Assembly (NCBI RefSeq): GCF_001577835.2
Contig: NC_029533.1
Span: 12,031 to 76,030 of the forward strand
Direction: 5' to 3'
Origin: Coturnix japonica
Lineage: Eukaryota > Chordata > Aves > Galliformes > Phasianidae
Length of the DNA stretch: 64,000 nucleotides
Notes under the pieces: model-generated
What the model was told of the DNA's origin: nothing
The model's input: the letters and a program-made list of their open reading frames with translations, nothing else
The model's database searches: none
Shown: positions 22,480 to 32,345 of the stretch, piece after piece
Layout of the letters: each line of letters opens with the position of its first letter
How positions within the stretch are numbered: position 1 is the stretch's first letter
Made by a program: the position numbers and the translations under genes

Positions 22480-25388
22480 TGACCATAGGCCAGTTTACTT
22501 GGCTCCTGGCCTGCTGCATGCTTATGGAACCTCAAAGAGAGCGACGAATCCTAGCTCAGGAGCTAGTGGGGCTTATCAAAAGAGCTTTAAACTAGCTACG
22601 ATGGGGGGATGGGACAAAACAGGGCTTACAAGAAATGAGCCTAGGGGAACAGAGCTTGAGCTGAGGGTGAGGCAGGCGACACAGCTGAAGTACATGTACG
22701 CCAACGCATGCAGCATGGGCAACAAGCAGGAGGAGCTGGAAGCGATTGTGTGTCAGGTGAACTATGACCTAGTTGCTATTACTGAAACGTGGTGGGACCA
22801 CTCCCATGACTGGAGTGCTGTGATAGATGGTTACGAGCTTTTCAGAAGGGATAGATGAGGAAGGAAGGGTGGTGGTGTGGCCCTTTATGTTAAAGATTGT
22901 TTTGAAGTTGAAGAGCTTGGGGTTAGGAATGATAAATTTGAGTGTCTGTGGGTAAGGATCAGGGGAAGGGCTTGCAGGGGTGACATCTTGGTGGGGGTCT
23001 GTCATAGACCGCCTAATCAGGATGAAAAGATCGATGAGGAATTCTATGAGCAGCTCACAGAAGCTGCACGTTCACCAGCACTCATTCTCATGGGATTCTC
23101 ATGGGAGACTTCAGCTTCCATGATATAGGCTGGGAATATAATACAGCGCAGAGGAAGCTGTCCAAGAGGTTTCTGGAGAGTGTGGAAGATGCTTCCTTAC
23201 ACAGCTGGCACAAGAGCCTACTAGGGGTGGTGCCCTGCTAGACCTGCTCTTCACTAACAGGGAAGGACTGGTGGGTGATGTGAAGGCAGGGGACTGTCTT
23301 GGGCAGAGTGACCTCAAAATTCTAGAATTCTCAGTTCTTGGAATTGTCAGAAGGGTGACCAGTAAAACTGCTCTGTTGAACTTCCAGAGGGTGGACTTTG
23401 ACCTATTCAGGACACTTGTTGCAGGGGTTTCTTAGGAGTCCCGCCTTAAGGGTAAAGGGGTCCAAGAAGCCTGGACACTCCTCAAGATGGAAATCTTAAA
23501 GGCACAAGAACAGGCTGTCCCTGAATGCCACAAGGTGAGCCGCAGGGGAAGAAGACCAGTGTGGATGAACTGGGAACTATTGTTGAGACTCCGAAAGAAA
23601 AAGAGAATCTATGTCCTTTGGAAGCAGGGACAGGCTACTTGGGGAGACTACAAGGAGGTTGCTAAGGAATGCAGAGAGGAAGTTAGGAAGGCTAAAGCCC
23701 AGCTCAATGCCTTCTTTCATCTGCCTTTAATGGGCAGATCAGTTATCCTCAGGGCACTTCATGCCCCGATCTGAAAGTCTGGGATGGAATGCAGAATACA
23801 CCCCCAGTGATTCAGGTGGAGGCAGTTAAAGAGCTCCTCCTCCACCTGGACTGCCACAAGTCCATGGGACCAGACGGGCTCCACCCTGGGATGCTGAGGG
23901 AGCTGGTGGGGATCTCCACCATCTACCAGCATTCTTGGTTATCTGGAGAGGTCCCAGAGGATTGGAGGCTTGCCAATGTGACTCCCATCTACAAGAAGGG
24001 CTGTAAGGAGGATTTAGGGAACTACCAGCCTGTCAGCCTGACCTCGGTACCAGGGAAAGTTATGGAGCAAATCACCTTGGGTGAGATCACATGGCATGTG
24101 TGTGGTGTCCAAGGAATCACACCCAGCCAGCATGGATTCATGAAAGGCAGGTCATGCTTAACCAATTTCATCTCCTTCTACAGTTGGGTGACCAGGCTGG
24201 TAGATGAGGGTAAGGCAGTTGATGTAGTCTACCTGGACTTCAGCAAAGCCTTTGACACGGTTTCTCACAGTATTCTCCTGAGGAAACTGGCTGCCCATGG
24301 CCTAGACAGGTAGACCCTTCTTTGGGTAAGGAACTGGCTGGAGGGGCGAGCCCAGGGGGTAGTGGTTTATGGAGTTAAATCCGGCTGGCGACCCGTTACA
24401 AGTGGTGTCCCCCAGGGGTTGGTTCTAGGGCCCGTCTTGTTTAACATCTTCTTTGATGACCTAGATGAAAGAATTGAGTGCACGCTAAGAAAGTTTGCAG
24501 TTGACACCCAGTTGGGAGGTGGTGTTGATCTACCTGAGGGTAGGGAGGCCCTCCAAAGGGATTTGGATAGGCTGAATCACTGGGCTGAGGTTAATGGGAT
24601 GAGGTGCAACAAGGCCAACTGCCGGGTCCTGCACTTTAGCCACAATAACCCCATGCAGTGCTGTAGGCTTGGAGCAGAGTGGCTGGATGGATGTGAAGAG
24701 GAAAGGGACCTGGGGGTGTTGGTCGATGCTCAACTGAACATGAGCTGACAGTGTGCCCAGGTGGCCAAGAAGGCCAACAGCATCCTGGCCTGTACAAGAA
24801 ATAGTGTGGCCAGCAGGAGCAGAGAGGTGATCATCCCTCTGTCCTCAGCACTGGTCAGGCCACATCTTGAGTACTGTGTTCAGTTTTGGGCTCCTCACTA
24901 CAAGAAAGGCATTGATGCCCTGGAACGTGTCAAGAGAAGGGCAACAAAACTTTTGAGGGGTCTGGAGCACAAGTCTTATAAGGAGAGGCAGAGGGAGCTG
25001 GGATTGTTCAGTCTGGAGAAGAGGAGGCTCAAGGGGAGACCTCATTGCTCTCTACAACTTCCTGAAGGGAGGTTGTGATGAGGAGGAGCTTGGCCTCTTC
25101 ACCCAGGCAACAAACAGGACAAGAGGAAATGGCCACAAGTTGTATCAGATGAGGTTTAGACTGCACATAAGAAGGAACTTTTTCTCTCAGAGAGTGGTCA
25201 GGCACTGGAATGGCTGCCCAGGGAGGTGGTGGAGTTGCCATCCTGGCAGTGTTCAAGAGGCATCTGGATGGGGAGCTGGGAGATATGGTTTAGGGGTTTT
25301 TCTGTAGGTATGGTAAAGGGAGGATGGTTGGACTAGATGATCTTGTAGGTCCTTTCCAACCTTGTGATTCTATGATTCTATGATTCTA
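22480..25388 (+). mobile_element. CR1 LINE, about 2.9 kb, ORF2 with endonuclease and reverse transcriptase, inactive
   Basis: The most complete CR1 in the window. The endonuclease start is visible (YMYANACSMGNKQEELEAIV, LVAITETWWD near 22695-22800). The reverse transcriptase follows: [51 protein letters not shown], then [20 protein letters not shown]. The active-site motif FADDTQL reads FAVDTQL (about 24490). The thumb and C-terminal end are present, as is a 3' UTR closing with gattctatgattctatgatt at 25365-25388. Stops and frameshifts are present (for example TAG at 24311 in the RT frame, TGA at 24746). There is also a deletion between the endonuclease and the RT, around 23700-23760. It lies inside an older CR1 of opposite orientation. 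Confidence 0.9.
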
Positions 25389-25960
25389 ATTTGGTATCAT
25401 CATCAAACTTTCTCAGAACATCTTCTAGTCCTGCATGCAAGTCCTCCACTAAAATACGAAAGAGAAGCGTCCCAAAAATGGAACCCTGGGGGACCCTCAC
25501 AGTGACGATCTACCAGCTTAATGCAACCCACTGACTATAATCCTTTGGGCCTGACCTACTGGCCAACTGCTTGCCCACCACATTGTGTTTCTGTCTAGCC
25601 GTATGCAGGACATTCTGTCCAGAAGGGCGCTGTGAGAAATAGTATCAAAAGCTCTAGTGAAATCCTCAAGGATAACATCAGCTGGCTTCCCTTGGTCAGC
25701 TAAATGGATAACTATTTCATAAAAGAACCTGAAGTTAAACAGGATCTTCCCCTCGGGAACTTGTGTTGGCTGCGGCCAATGACAGAATTGTCCTTCAGCT
25801 GTTTTCCCATAACTCCCACCATCATTTTCTCCATAATTTTACCAGGTACTGAAGTGAGACTGACAGGTCCATAATTGCCCATGTCATCCTTCTTGCTCTT
25901 CTTTAAAATGAGACAACACTTGCCGGTTTCCTGTCAACTGGCATGACCCTAGACTCTTTA
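25389..25960 (-). mobile_element. Older CR1 LINE, minus strand, right part
   Basis: It resumes the element cut at 22480: reverse-strand CR1 text 'catcatcaaactttctcag', 'ggaaccctgggggaccctca' and 'ccataattttaccaggtact' (the reverse of the GKIMEK region). The family is more diverged than the other CR1s here. No target-site duplication is evident, as is usual for CR1. Confidence 0.8.
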
Positions 25961-26269
25961 GATGCAACTGAAATGAGTGCCCAGAGCATACTAAGGTGTC
26001 ATCAGGGAAAGAACGTAGATGTGCCATAGCTTTGCAATGCCTTGAACTCCAGAGTATGCCACAGATGGAGCACAGCAGAAGATCTGCCTCTTCTGTGGTG
26101 AGCTCATCCATTTGATAAGCAGAATAACACTACATGATACATGGGGACTGTGTCTCTGCTCTGCTCTGCTCAAAGAGGAAAGGTGTGAGGGGTTGCTGTC
26201 ATGTCAGTGCAGATAAACTCACTTTCTCTTTAACCCTTTTTCCTCTGTAAACTATTCCACTATTTGTAC
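25961..26269. other. No feature recognised
   Basis: A 300-bp remainder between CR1 copies. It may be diverged CR1 but I cannot support that. Confidence 0.3.
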
Positions 26270-27190
26270 CCTGAGATACACTTCCACATAACCTCCACAT
26301 ACCACCTGGACATAGAGCCATTGACCACAACCCTCTGGCTGTGACCTTTCAACCAATTTCTTATCCATTGAGTGGTCCTCCTATAAAATCCTGTTATGGT
26401 TTTGTAATTTGGTTGGTGTTGGTATTCCACATCAGAACACCATGCCTCATACTGGGAGTAAAGGGGACAAGTTTTTTTTCTGTGGGCTGCCTTAAATGGG
26501 CATGTGGGGAGGGGAACTGGAAGGGAAGTGAGGAAGGGGACGGGGTTGCTGGCCCGGCTCCCTGCAAGGAGACAACGTGGTCAGAGCTTCCTGCCTTCCA
26601 CAGCACCATCGGTGAGATTGGGGACTTGGTATTCTCTTTGTTGAAACTCTCTTGTTGTTGTTATAGCGTTATTAGGTTATTAAACTGCCGTTCGTTCTCA
26701 GATCACCTTTTTTTCTCCCTCATTTTTTGTTTGACCTAATCGCAATCTCCCTTCCCTTCCTCTCTCCCTAAACGCACGTGGCCGGGCCACGCCGCAGTGC
26801 CGCTAGAGAAAAGGGGGGGGGGGGGCTTTTGTTCCTGTTGCCCCGGGTTTGTGCCCACTGTCCCGGAGTGAGCTCTAGAGAGAACTCCATGACAAATCCA
26901 CATCCCTCCAATTTGGAGATGAGGATGTGGTGGGGGACCATGTCAAAGGCCTTACTCAAGTCCAGGTAAATGACATCGGTCACCTTCCCTTCGTCAACCA
27001 ATGCTGTCACTCCATCATAAAAGGCCACAAGATTAGTTAAGGATGACCTTCCCCTGGTGAAGCCGTGCTGGCTGTCTTGGATCACATGCTCATTCCTCAT
27101 GTGATCAAGCATGTTGTCCAGGAGGATCTGTTCCATGATCATTCCAGGCACATAGGTGAGACTCACTGGCCTGTAGTTCCCCGGCTCCCA
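26270..27190 (-). mobile_element. CR1 LINE, minus strand, interrupted by a solo LTR
   Basis: Two pieces, 26270-26391 and 26895-27190, together read on the minus strand as the CR1 '[20 protein letters not shown]' subfamily (also [20 protein letters not shown] and [20 protein letters not shown]). The left piece holds the following part of the element (rev. comp. 'ggtcacagccagagggttg', 'caatggctctatgtccagg'). The solo LTR at 26392-26894 splits it. Confidence 0.85.
26392..26894 (+). mobile_element. Solo LTR, 503 bp, inserted in CR1
   Basis: Starts TGTTATGGTTTTGTAATTTGG and ends AACTCCATGACA, flanked by the 5-base duplication aatcc (26387-26391 and 26895-26899). ATTAAA at 26679 is a possible poly(A) signal, which sets plus orientation. 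A run of about 13 G lies at 26814-26826. A diverged relative lies inverted at 45754-46262. No internal viral genes remain. ERVL-like by duplication length (inference). Confidence 0.9.
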
Positions 27191-27631
27191 TTGTACATAG
27201 CCTGACTGGATAGCTCACCTATGGTATTAGTGTGCAGAGGACGGCACACAGGCATTAGACCAATTGTGGGTCTTAGAGTTAATGTAGCAGCATGGACACT
27301 CTTAGTGCATGGCTTTCCTGAAGGTCCTGTGCTGCATTTGCAGCTGCATGTGAGTGTACTGGACAGCCCAGGGAACTGGCATGATCACAGAATCATAGAA
27401 TCATCAAGGTGGGAAAAAACCTATAAGATCATCCAGTTCAACTGTTCACCTATTACCAATAGCTCCCACTAAACCATGTCCCTCAACACAACATCCAATT
27501 GTTCCTTGAACACCCCAGGGTCAGTGACTGTACCACCTCCCTAGGCAGTCCATTCCAGTGCCTGACCACCCTTTCTGAGAAGTAATATTTCCTAGTGTCC
27601 AGACTGAATCTCCCCTGCCGCTGCTTGAAAC

Positions 27632-28551
27632 CATTCCCTCTAGTACTATTACTAATGATACAAGAGAAGAAGTCGACCCCCAGCTCACTACAACCTCCCT
27701 TCAGGAGGTTATAGAGAGCAATGACTCTGCTGAGCCTCCTCTTCTCCAGCCAGCTCCTTACCCAGACAAGAGTGTACCCATCTAAGCCATAGGCTGCCAA
27801 CTTCTGCAGGAGAATACTGTGGGAGACAGTGTCAAAGGCTTTGCTGAAGTCTAGGTAGACCACACCAACAGCCTTTCCCTCATCCACCAGATGGGTCACT
27901 ACATCATAGAAGGAGATCAGGTTGGTCAAACAGGACCTGCCCTTCATGAACCCATGTGGCCTAGGCCTGAACCCCCGGCCATCCCACACATGCCACATAA
28001 TCTCCCTCCAGACAATTGTCAGTGCTCAGTCGAGTTAGAGAGCTCTCTTAGTTTCATGTAGTATCAGTGTGTCTTTATTGTATTCAACATACATCTTATT
28101 TACCATTCACTTACAAGAACTTCCTGTTCCTCTAACAGTTCCTCTAATCAGTTAATTGGTCCCCGATTCTCCCCAACAACAGTGGTAAAGGATGAAAGGT
28201 TTCTTAAGAGTAACAGGATTAACAATGCATATCAATGGAACCTCCAGTCTACCCTTAGATGCAAAGAGACACTGCTTGCTCTTTGTCTCATACTCTGGTC
28301 TTCCAGGGTTTCAGTGTTAAGTTCTACCAAAGAATCTGATGAGCTCTTTGGTGATTGCTCACAGTTACATCTTCCCCCACAACAATCTGCTCCATAAACT
28401 TCCCTGACACTGAGGTCAGGCTAACAGGCCTGTAGTTCCCTGGATCATCCTTACTACCTTTCTTGTAATAGGGAATCACACTGGCAAGCCTCCAGTCTTC
28501 TGGGACCTCACCAGTCAACAAGGAGCACTGATAGATGATGGAAAGCGGCTC
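27632..28551 (-). repeat. Right arm of the 920-bp inverted repeat
   Basis: Equal in length to, and by eye identical in sequence with, the reverse complement of 20368-21287, including the solo LTR, its target duplications and the CR1 internal deletion. Because the LTR insertion and the deletion are shared base for base, the copying happened after both. Confidence 0.9.
28017..28381 (-). mobile_element. Solo LTR, 365 bp, right-arm copy
   Basis: The minus-strand twin of the LTR at 20538-20902, flanked by acaat (28012-28016 and 28382-28386), the complement of the attgt duplication. It is not a separate insertion but the duplicated one. Confidence 0.9.
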
Positions 28552-28595
28552 AGCTATCACCTCCACCAGTTCCCTCAGCACTCTCAGGTGGATCT

Positions 28596-28720
28596 GTGGT
28601 GCAAGTGGTAGAAGTGCCGCTCTGCTACACAGGAGGCTCGAATCCCAGGGGTTGGACTCGATGATCTCTAAGGTCCCTTCCAACCTGCCTGAGACTGTGA
28701 TACTGTGACTGTGATACTGT
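28596..28720 (+). mobile_element. tRNA-derived SINE with CR1-like tail (monomer head)
   Basis: The head 'gtggtgcaagtggtagaag' resembles a pol III A box, and 'ggctcgaatcc' (about 28628-28638) a B box. A CR1-like 3' tail follows (ttggactcgatgatctctaa, ggtcccttccaacc), ending in gtgatactgt repeats. It is flanked by gatct on both sides (28591-28595, 28721-28725) inside a CR1 that reads on across it. The architecture is that of CR1-mobilised SINEs such as TguSINE1 of passerines. Whether it is that family I cannot tell. Confidence 0.75.
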
Positions 28721-28849
28721 GATCTCATTCGGCCCCATGGACTTGTGGCAGTCCAGTTGGAGCAGTAAGTCTCTGACCATTCCTTCCAGAATCATGGGGG
28801 GTTTAGTCTGCTCCCCAGCCGAGACTACCAGCTCAAATTAATTGGACTC

Positions 28850-29665
28850 CTCCCCTCTTTAAAATATTTTATGGGTTTTGACTCAAGTTCACAGATTTTA
28901 AGTTTACCATCTAGAACTGAAGCCTTCTTCAACTGCCTGTTCTGCCACCTGACCCATCATCTTACTCCCTGTTTCCTGTACAGTGTTACCTTTCTGATGT
29001 CCTTAACAATGCATAAGAGCCATTGGTAGATTTACATCATGCTGTTTTCCTTGTGTGTGAGCAATCCTTGCCATTTTCAGATGGCACTAAGAGTGCATGG
29101 CACCCCAAAGACGTAATTAGCATCTGTCCATATATTTAAGGCTCTTGTCAGTGCAGTCATTTCAGCCTTCTGATGGGAAGTCCCCACAGGTAATGCTGTG
29201 CTTCCATTACCTGCTCAGTAGCGTATCCTGCCTTACTGCCTCCTTGTCTCGCAAAACAGTTTCAGATGTTTCAAAGAAGTCATGAAGTACTCGTTCTCCA
29301 GGAGTTCTGCTAAGGAAAGATAATGGTTGACAATATTCGTTACAATTATTTCTATATCATCCTGCTCTACCAGGATGGCCTGGTATTTCAGGAATCTTTG
29401 GGGTGTGAGCCAATGTCCTCCTTTTGCCCCCAGTACAGTAAACACTGTATGAGATATTAAAACTGGTATCCTTTGGCCCAGTGTAGATTTATGGGCTTTT
29501 TGAATACTGAGCACCAGTACAGCCACCGCCCTCAGGCACCATGGCCACCCCTTACTCATTTCATCAGGCTGTTTGGAGCTTTACCATCAGTCCATAGCTG
29601 TGTATGTGCAGTCGGCACCCTCCTGTCATTCCTGGGAACGGATGGAGTTCCTTGACAATCTGCAG
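28850..29665 (-). mobile_element. Endogenous retrovirus fragment, gammaretrovirus-like pol (broken), left palindrome arm
   Basis: On the minus strand, short conserved words mark the reverse transcriptase thumb/connection and RNase H: CLRAVAVLVL, HWLTPQRFLKYQA and VTNIVN, and an RNase H neighbourhood further left. These are typical of class I (gammaretrovirus-like) pol. The fragment is broken many times, has lost internal parts, and lacks gag, env and LTRs at this site. It is an old fossil. A sister copy lies inverted at 34985-35700. Confidence 0.75.
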
Positions 29666-29689
29666 CTCAGAGGGGGTTGGCAGATGGCT

Positions 29690-30860
29690 TGTTTCCACAG
29701 CCCGTGCTCTCAGCACACACACCTCTTCTCTTACCAGCTGCTTGCATTCCTGCGCAGCGCTGCTCAAAGCCCTCCTCCAGATCTCCCTTCACAACGCAAT
29801 ACGCAGTCTCTCCCCAGCTCTGGGCTGTTTGATGCCTGTGCCATCATCAGGACCTGCAAAACAAACCTTGGGCTTCAGAGCTTTGAGAAGACAACCACTC
29901 TGGTTGTCTTCTGGGGGTGGGCTGCATCTAGGAACATTCACCATCTGAAGCACTTCAATGAGCGACCTCTTGAAAGCCCTGAATCTGTGTAGCACATCAG
30001 GAGATGCTGAACTCAACCTTACAGCCCTCTCCACAATGGAAGGGCTCTTTACAACTGGCTGGAGGGGGAGCAAAGACCAACTCAAATCCTCCAGTCCAGC
30101 TTCAAGGCCTTCAGGCTTCTTGGGCTGTAGCTGTTTAGACCTCAAGGTTCAAATAGAACCCCTAAGTCCTCTTGGCCTCTGCTCATCTAGACTCCCTCTT
30201 TCTTGGCCTCCATGCCTCAGTTTGGCCTCAGAACTACTAAGCTGCAAGGCCTCTTGGCCAGGCTCTTGGCCTCCCTCCAGGCTGTTTTACCTTAAGGCCT
30301 CTAAGCCTCCTGGGCAACCTCTAGGCCTTTAGGCCTCCCTCTATGCCTCTAGGATATCTGTGTCTCCATGCGTGCTCTCCATTACAGCTCTAAGCCTTCC
30401 TTTGTGCCTTAAGTACTCACGGATTCATGGTCTCTTTTTTGGCCTACCTCTGTGCATCAGGCCCTCAAAACCTCAGTGCTTCCAGTCCAGCCCATTGGTA
30501 CCTCGGCTCAGCTGGTGCTGCTGCAGGCAGTGCTCCCCATGCCTGCCCAGCCTAAATCCAGCAGACAATGTTAGGAGCCACCTGCTGCTCAGATACAAGC
30601 ACAACTGCTGGTGGAGAATCAGGGCAAAGCACATCCTGAATCGCTGCTACCTTGCACTGAAGAAAGGCTGAGATGCACCACGGCCTCACCTGCTGCCTTC
30701 TTGGAAGGGGAGGTTCAGCAGCAGCTCCACTCGTCAGCAAGTCCTCCAGAAACCTCCTTCTTTCTTCCTGAGCAGGAGACTGGATGCTGAAACCTTCTCC
30801 AAAGTCATTATTAAACAGTACCTGGACCTGAAGCCCCAGGAGAAAACACAATTCATATTC
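29690..30860 (-). pseudogene. ATAD2-like pseudogene fragment (left arm)
   Basis: On the minus strand an exon-like segment (about 30690-30840) reads VQVLFNNDFGEGFSIQSPAQ and EERRRFLEDLLTSGAAAEPP, ending RRQQ with a gtgagg donor. It matches the ATAD2 region before the bromodomain (human VQKLFNRDYGEVF..EERTKFFEDLI..AAKPP, from memory). A second segment (about 29727-29853, with a cag acceptor) corresponds to the end of the bromodomain, IKEELDEDFEQLCEEI in human. A middle piece near 29930-29995 (VLHRFRAFKR) may be the bromodomain start (RFRVFTKP). Most of the bromodomain, including the acetyl-lysine pocket, is missing, and frames are broken. ATAD2 is an AAA+ ATPase and bromodomain chromatin protein. 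The right arm (32480-33600) is cleaner. Confidence 0.65.
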
Positions 30861-30929
30861 AGAACCACAAAACAGTCATATTCTATTCCAATAGAATTCT
30901 GAATTAAATTTCTTGACTAGCAATTCACT

Positions 30930-31421
30930 CACCCTGCTACGGAAGAGGGGGAAGGGAGGGGGCAAGGAAGAAGGAAGCAAGGGAGAGCCTTCTAGCCTTA
31001 CATGCCCCTATAGCCCACTCTATACTCCCATATCACCCTATGGCTCCACACAGATCCCTATAGAACCATATCCCCCATACACCTCCTATAGTTTCATTTC
31101 CCACTAGAACCCTTGTATCGCCCACCCACAGCCCCCTAGAGACACATGTCCCCCATAACCCTCCTACAGCCCATACAGAGCACCTATCGCCCCCCCTTAG
31201 AACCTTATAGCTCCCCCCACAACCCCAGCCCCCCAGCTCCCTACAGCCCCATGATCCCCTGTAGCCCCCCAAAGCACAGAATCAGCCCTGGACCCCCTCC
31301 ACAGTCCCCTATATCCTCCCCAGAGCCCCCGCTGTCCCATAGCCTCCTATACCACTTCATTAGTTCCACACAACTTTCCATAGACCTATATCCCCACTAA
31401 AGCCACAACAAAGCTCCCCAT
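30930..31421. repeat. C-rich quasi-repeat (left side of palindrome centre)
   Basis: About 490 bases on the theme 'ccctatag' with variable spacers, such as cccctatagcccactctata and cccacagccccctagagaca. Strong strand bias, with C on the plus strand. It is mirrored by G-rich DNA at 31900-32345. It is low complexity, and the open frames across it are not genes. One base is unresolved at 31422. Confidence 0.8.
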
Positions 31422-31422
31422 N

Positions 31423-32345
31423 CTGCTCCCGGTGCCTCCCGGGGCTGAGGTGGTCGGTGGCGTAGGGGGCAGTAGGTTAATGTGGGGCTGTGGGAGTTGC
31501 GGGGGCTGTAGGTTAATGTGGAGCTATGGGTGGGGGGATGGGGGGAGAATAGGGTGATATGGGGCTGCTGGGGGCAGTGGGATGGATGTAGGAGTGGATC
31601 TTGGGGTATATGGGGTTGTAGTGGGCTGTGGGGGGCTGCCAAGGGACTTGAGGATATGGGCAGGTGTGAGGGGAATATGGGGGCTGTCAGGGGGCTTTAG
31701 TGGGGATATAGGGATGTAGGTAGCTGATGTGGGAATATAGAGGGATGTGGGGGTATGGGAGATCTATTGGGAGAGATGTGGGGCTACAGGGGGCTTTGGG
31801 GGTCTATAGAGGGATATAGAGCTGGACGGGGCATATAGGAGGATACGGGGCTGCAAGTTGCTACAGGGTTTATAGGGGTGGTTGTAGGGGTATATGGGGC
31901 TATGGGGAGCTTTGTTGTGGCTTTAGTGGGGATATAGGTCTATGGAAAGTTATGTGGAACTACAGGAGTGATATAGGGGGATATGGGACTGCAGGGGCTC
32001 TGGGGAGGATATAGGGAACTGAGGAGGGGATATAGGTCTGATGCTGTGCTTTGGGGGGCTACAGGGGATCATGGGGCTGTAGGGAGCTGGGGGGCTGGGG
32101 TGCTCTGTAGGGCTGTGGGGGAGCTCTAAGGTTCTAAGTGGGGGCGATAGGTGCTTTGTATGGGCTGTAGGAGGGTTATGGGGGACATGTGTCTCTAGGG
32201 GGCTGTGGGTGGGTGGTAGAAGGGTTCTAGTGGGATATGAAGCTATAGGAGGTGTATGGGGGATATGGTTCTATAGGGATCTGTGTGGGGCCATAGGGTG
32301 ATATGGGAGTATAGAGTGGGCTATAGGGGCATGTAAGGCTAGAAG
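31423..32345. repeat. G-rich quasi-repeat, spacer and right side of palindrome centre
   Basis: About 920 bases on the theme 'ggggctatag/ggatataggg' with many runs of three or more G closely spaced (for example ggggggatggggggag near 31535). This makes it a candidate for G-quadruplex formation. The part 31900-32345 is the inverted counterpart of the C-rich stretch; 31423-31899 is the unpaired spacer at the axis. Confidence 0.8.

Larger units (their letters stand above)
27384..28840 (-). mobile_element. CR1 LINE, minus strand, carrying a solo LTR and a SINE
   Basis: The 3' end is at the left (cacagaatcatagaatcatc near 27386). It is followed by the reverse of the 3' UTR and C-terminal ORF2 ([32 protein letters not shown]), then the RT with the same deletion as the left arm. 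The solo LTR is at 28017-28381 and a SINE at 28596-28720. CR1 then continues to about 28840 ('cggccccatggacttgtggc'). The part 27632-28551 equals the left arm at 20368-21287. Only this copy has the real CR1 3' end, so it looks like the source of the pair. Confidence 0.85.
28990..31421 (+). repeat. Left arm of an old, diverged palindrome
   Basis: It contains, outside to inside, the pol fragment, the ATAD2-like exons and a C-rich quasi-repeat. The right half mirrors all three in reverse order at 31900-33620 and 34985-35660. Matches are easy to see (for example 'aggccaaaaaagagaccatg' at 32890 is the reverse of 30421-30443) but with many substitutions and indels. It is therefore far older than the 920-bp inverted repeat. 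Confidence 0.8.

Noticed and set aside
22466-24748. Several 100-170 codon open frames with endonuclease or RT motifs as host genes
   Set aside because: They are parts of CR1 ORF2 and the element is inactive.
28850-29665. A whole provirus around the pol fragment
   Set aside because: No LTR pair, gag or env is found next to either pol fragment; the nearby solo LTRs have their own target duplications in CR1.
29573-29992. Plus-strand open frames of 114-139 codons in the left palindrome arm
   Set aside because: They are the antisense of the pol fragment and the ATAD2-like exons.
31033-31700. Gly/Trp-rich and Pro/Ser-rich open frames
   Set aside because: They come from the low-complexity G-rich or C-rich quasi-repeat at the palindrome centre.
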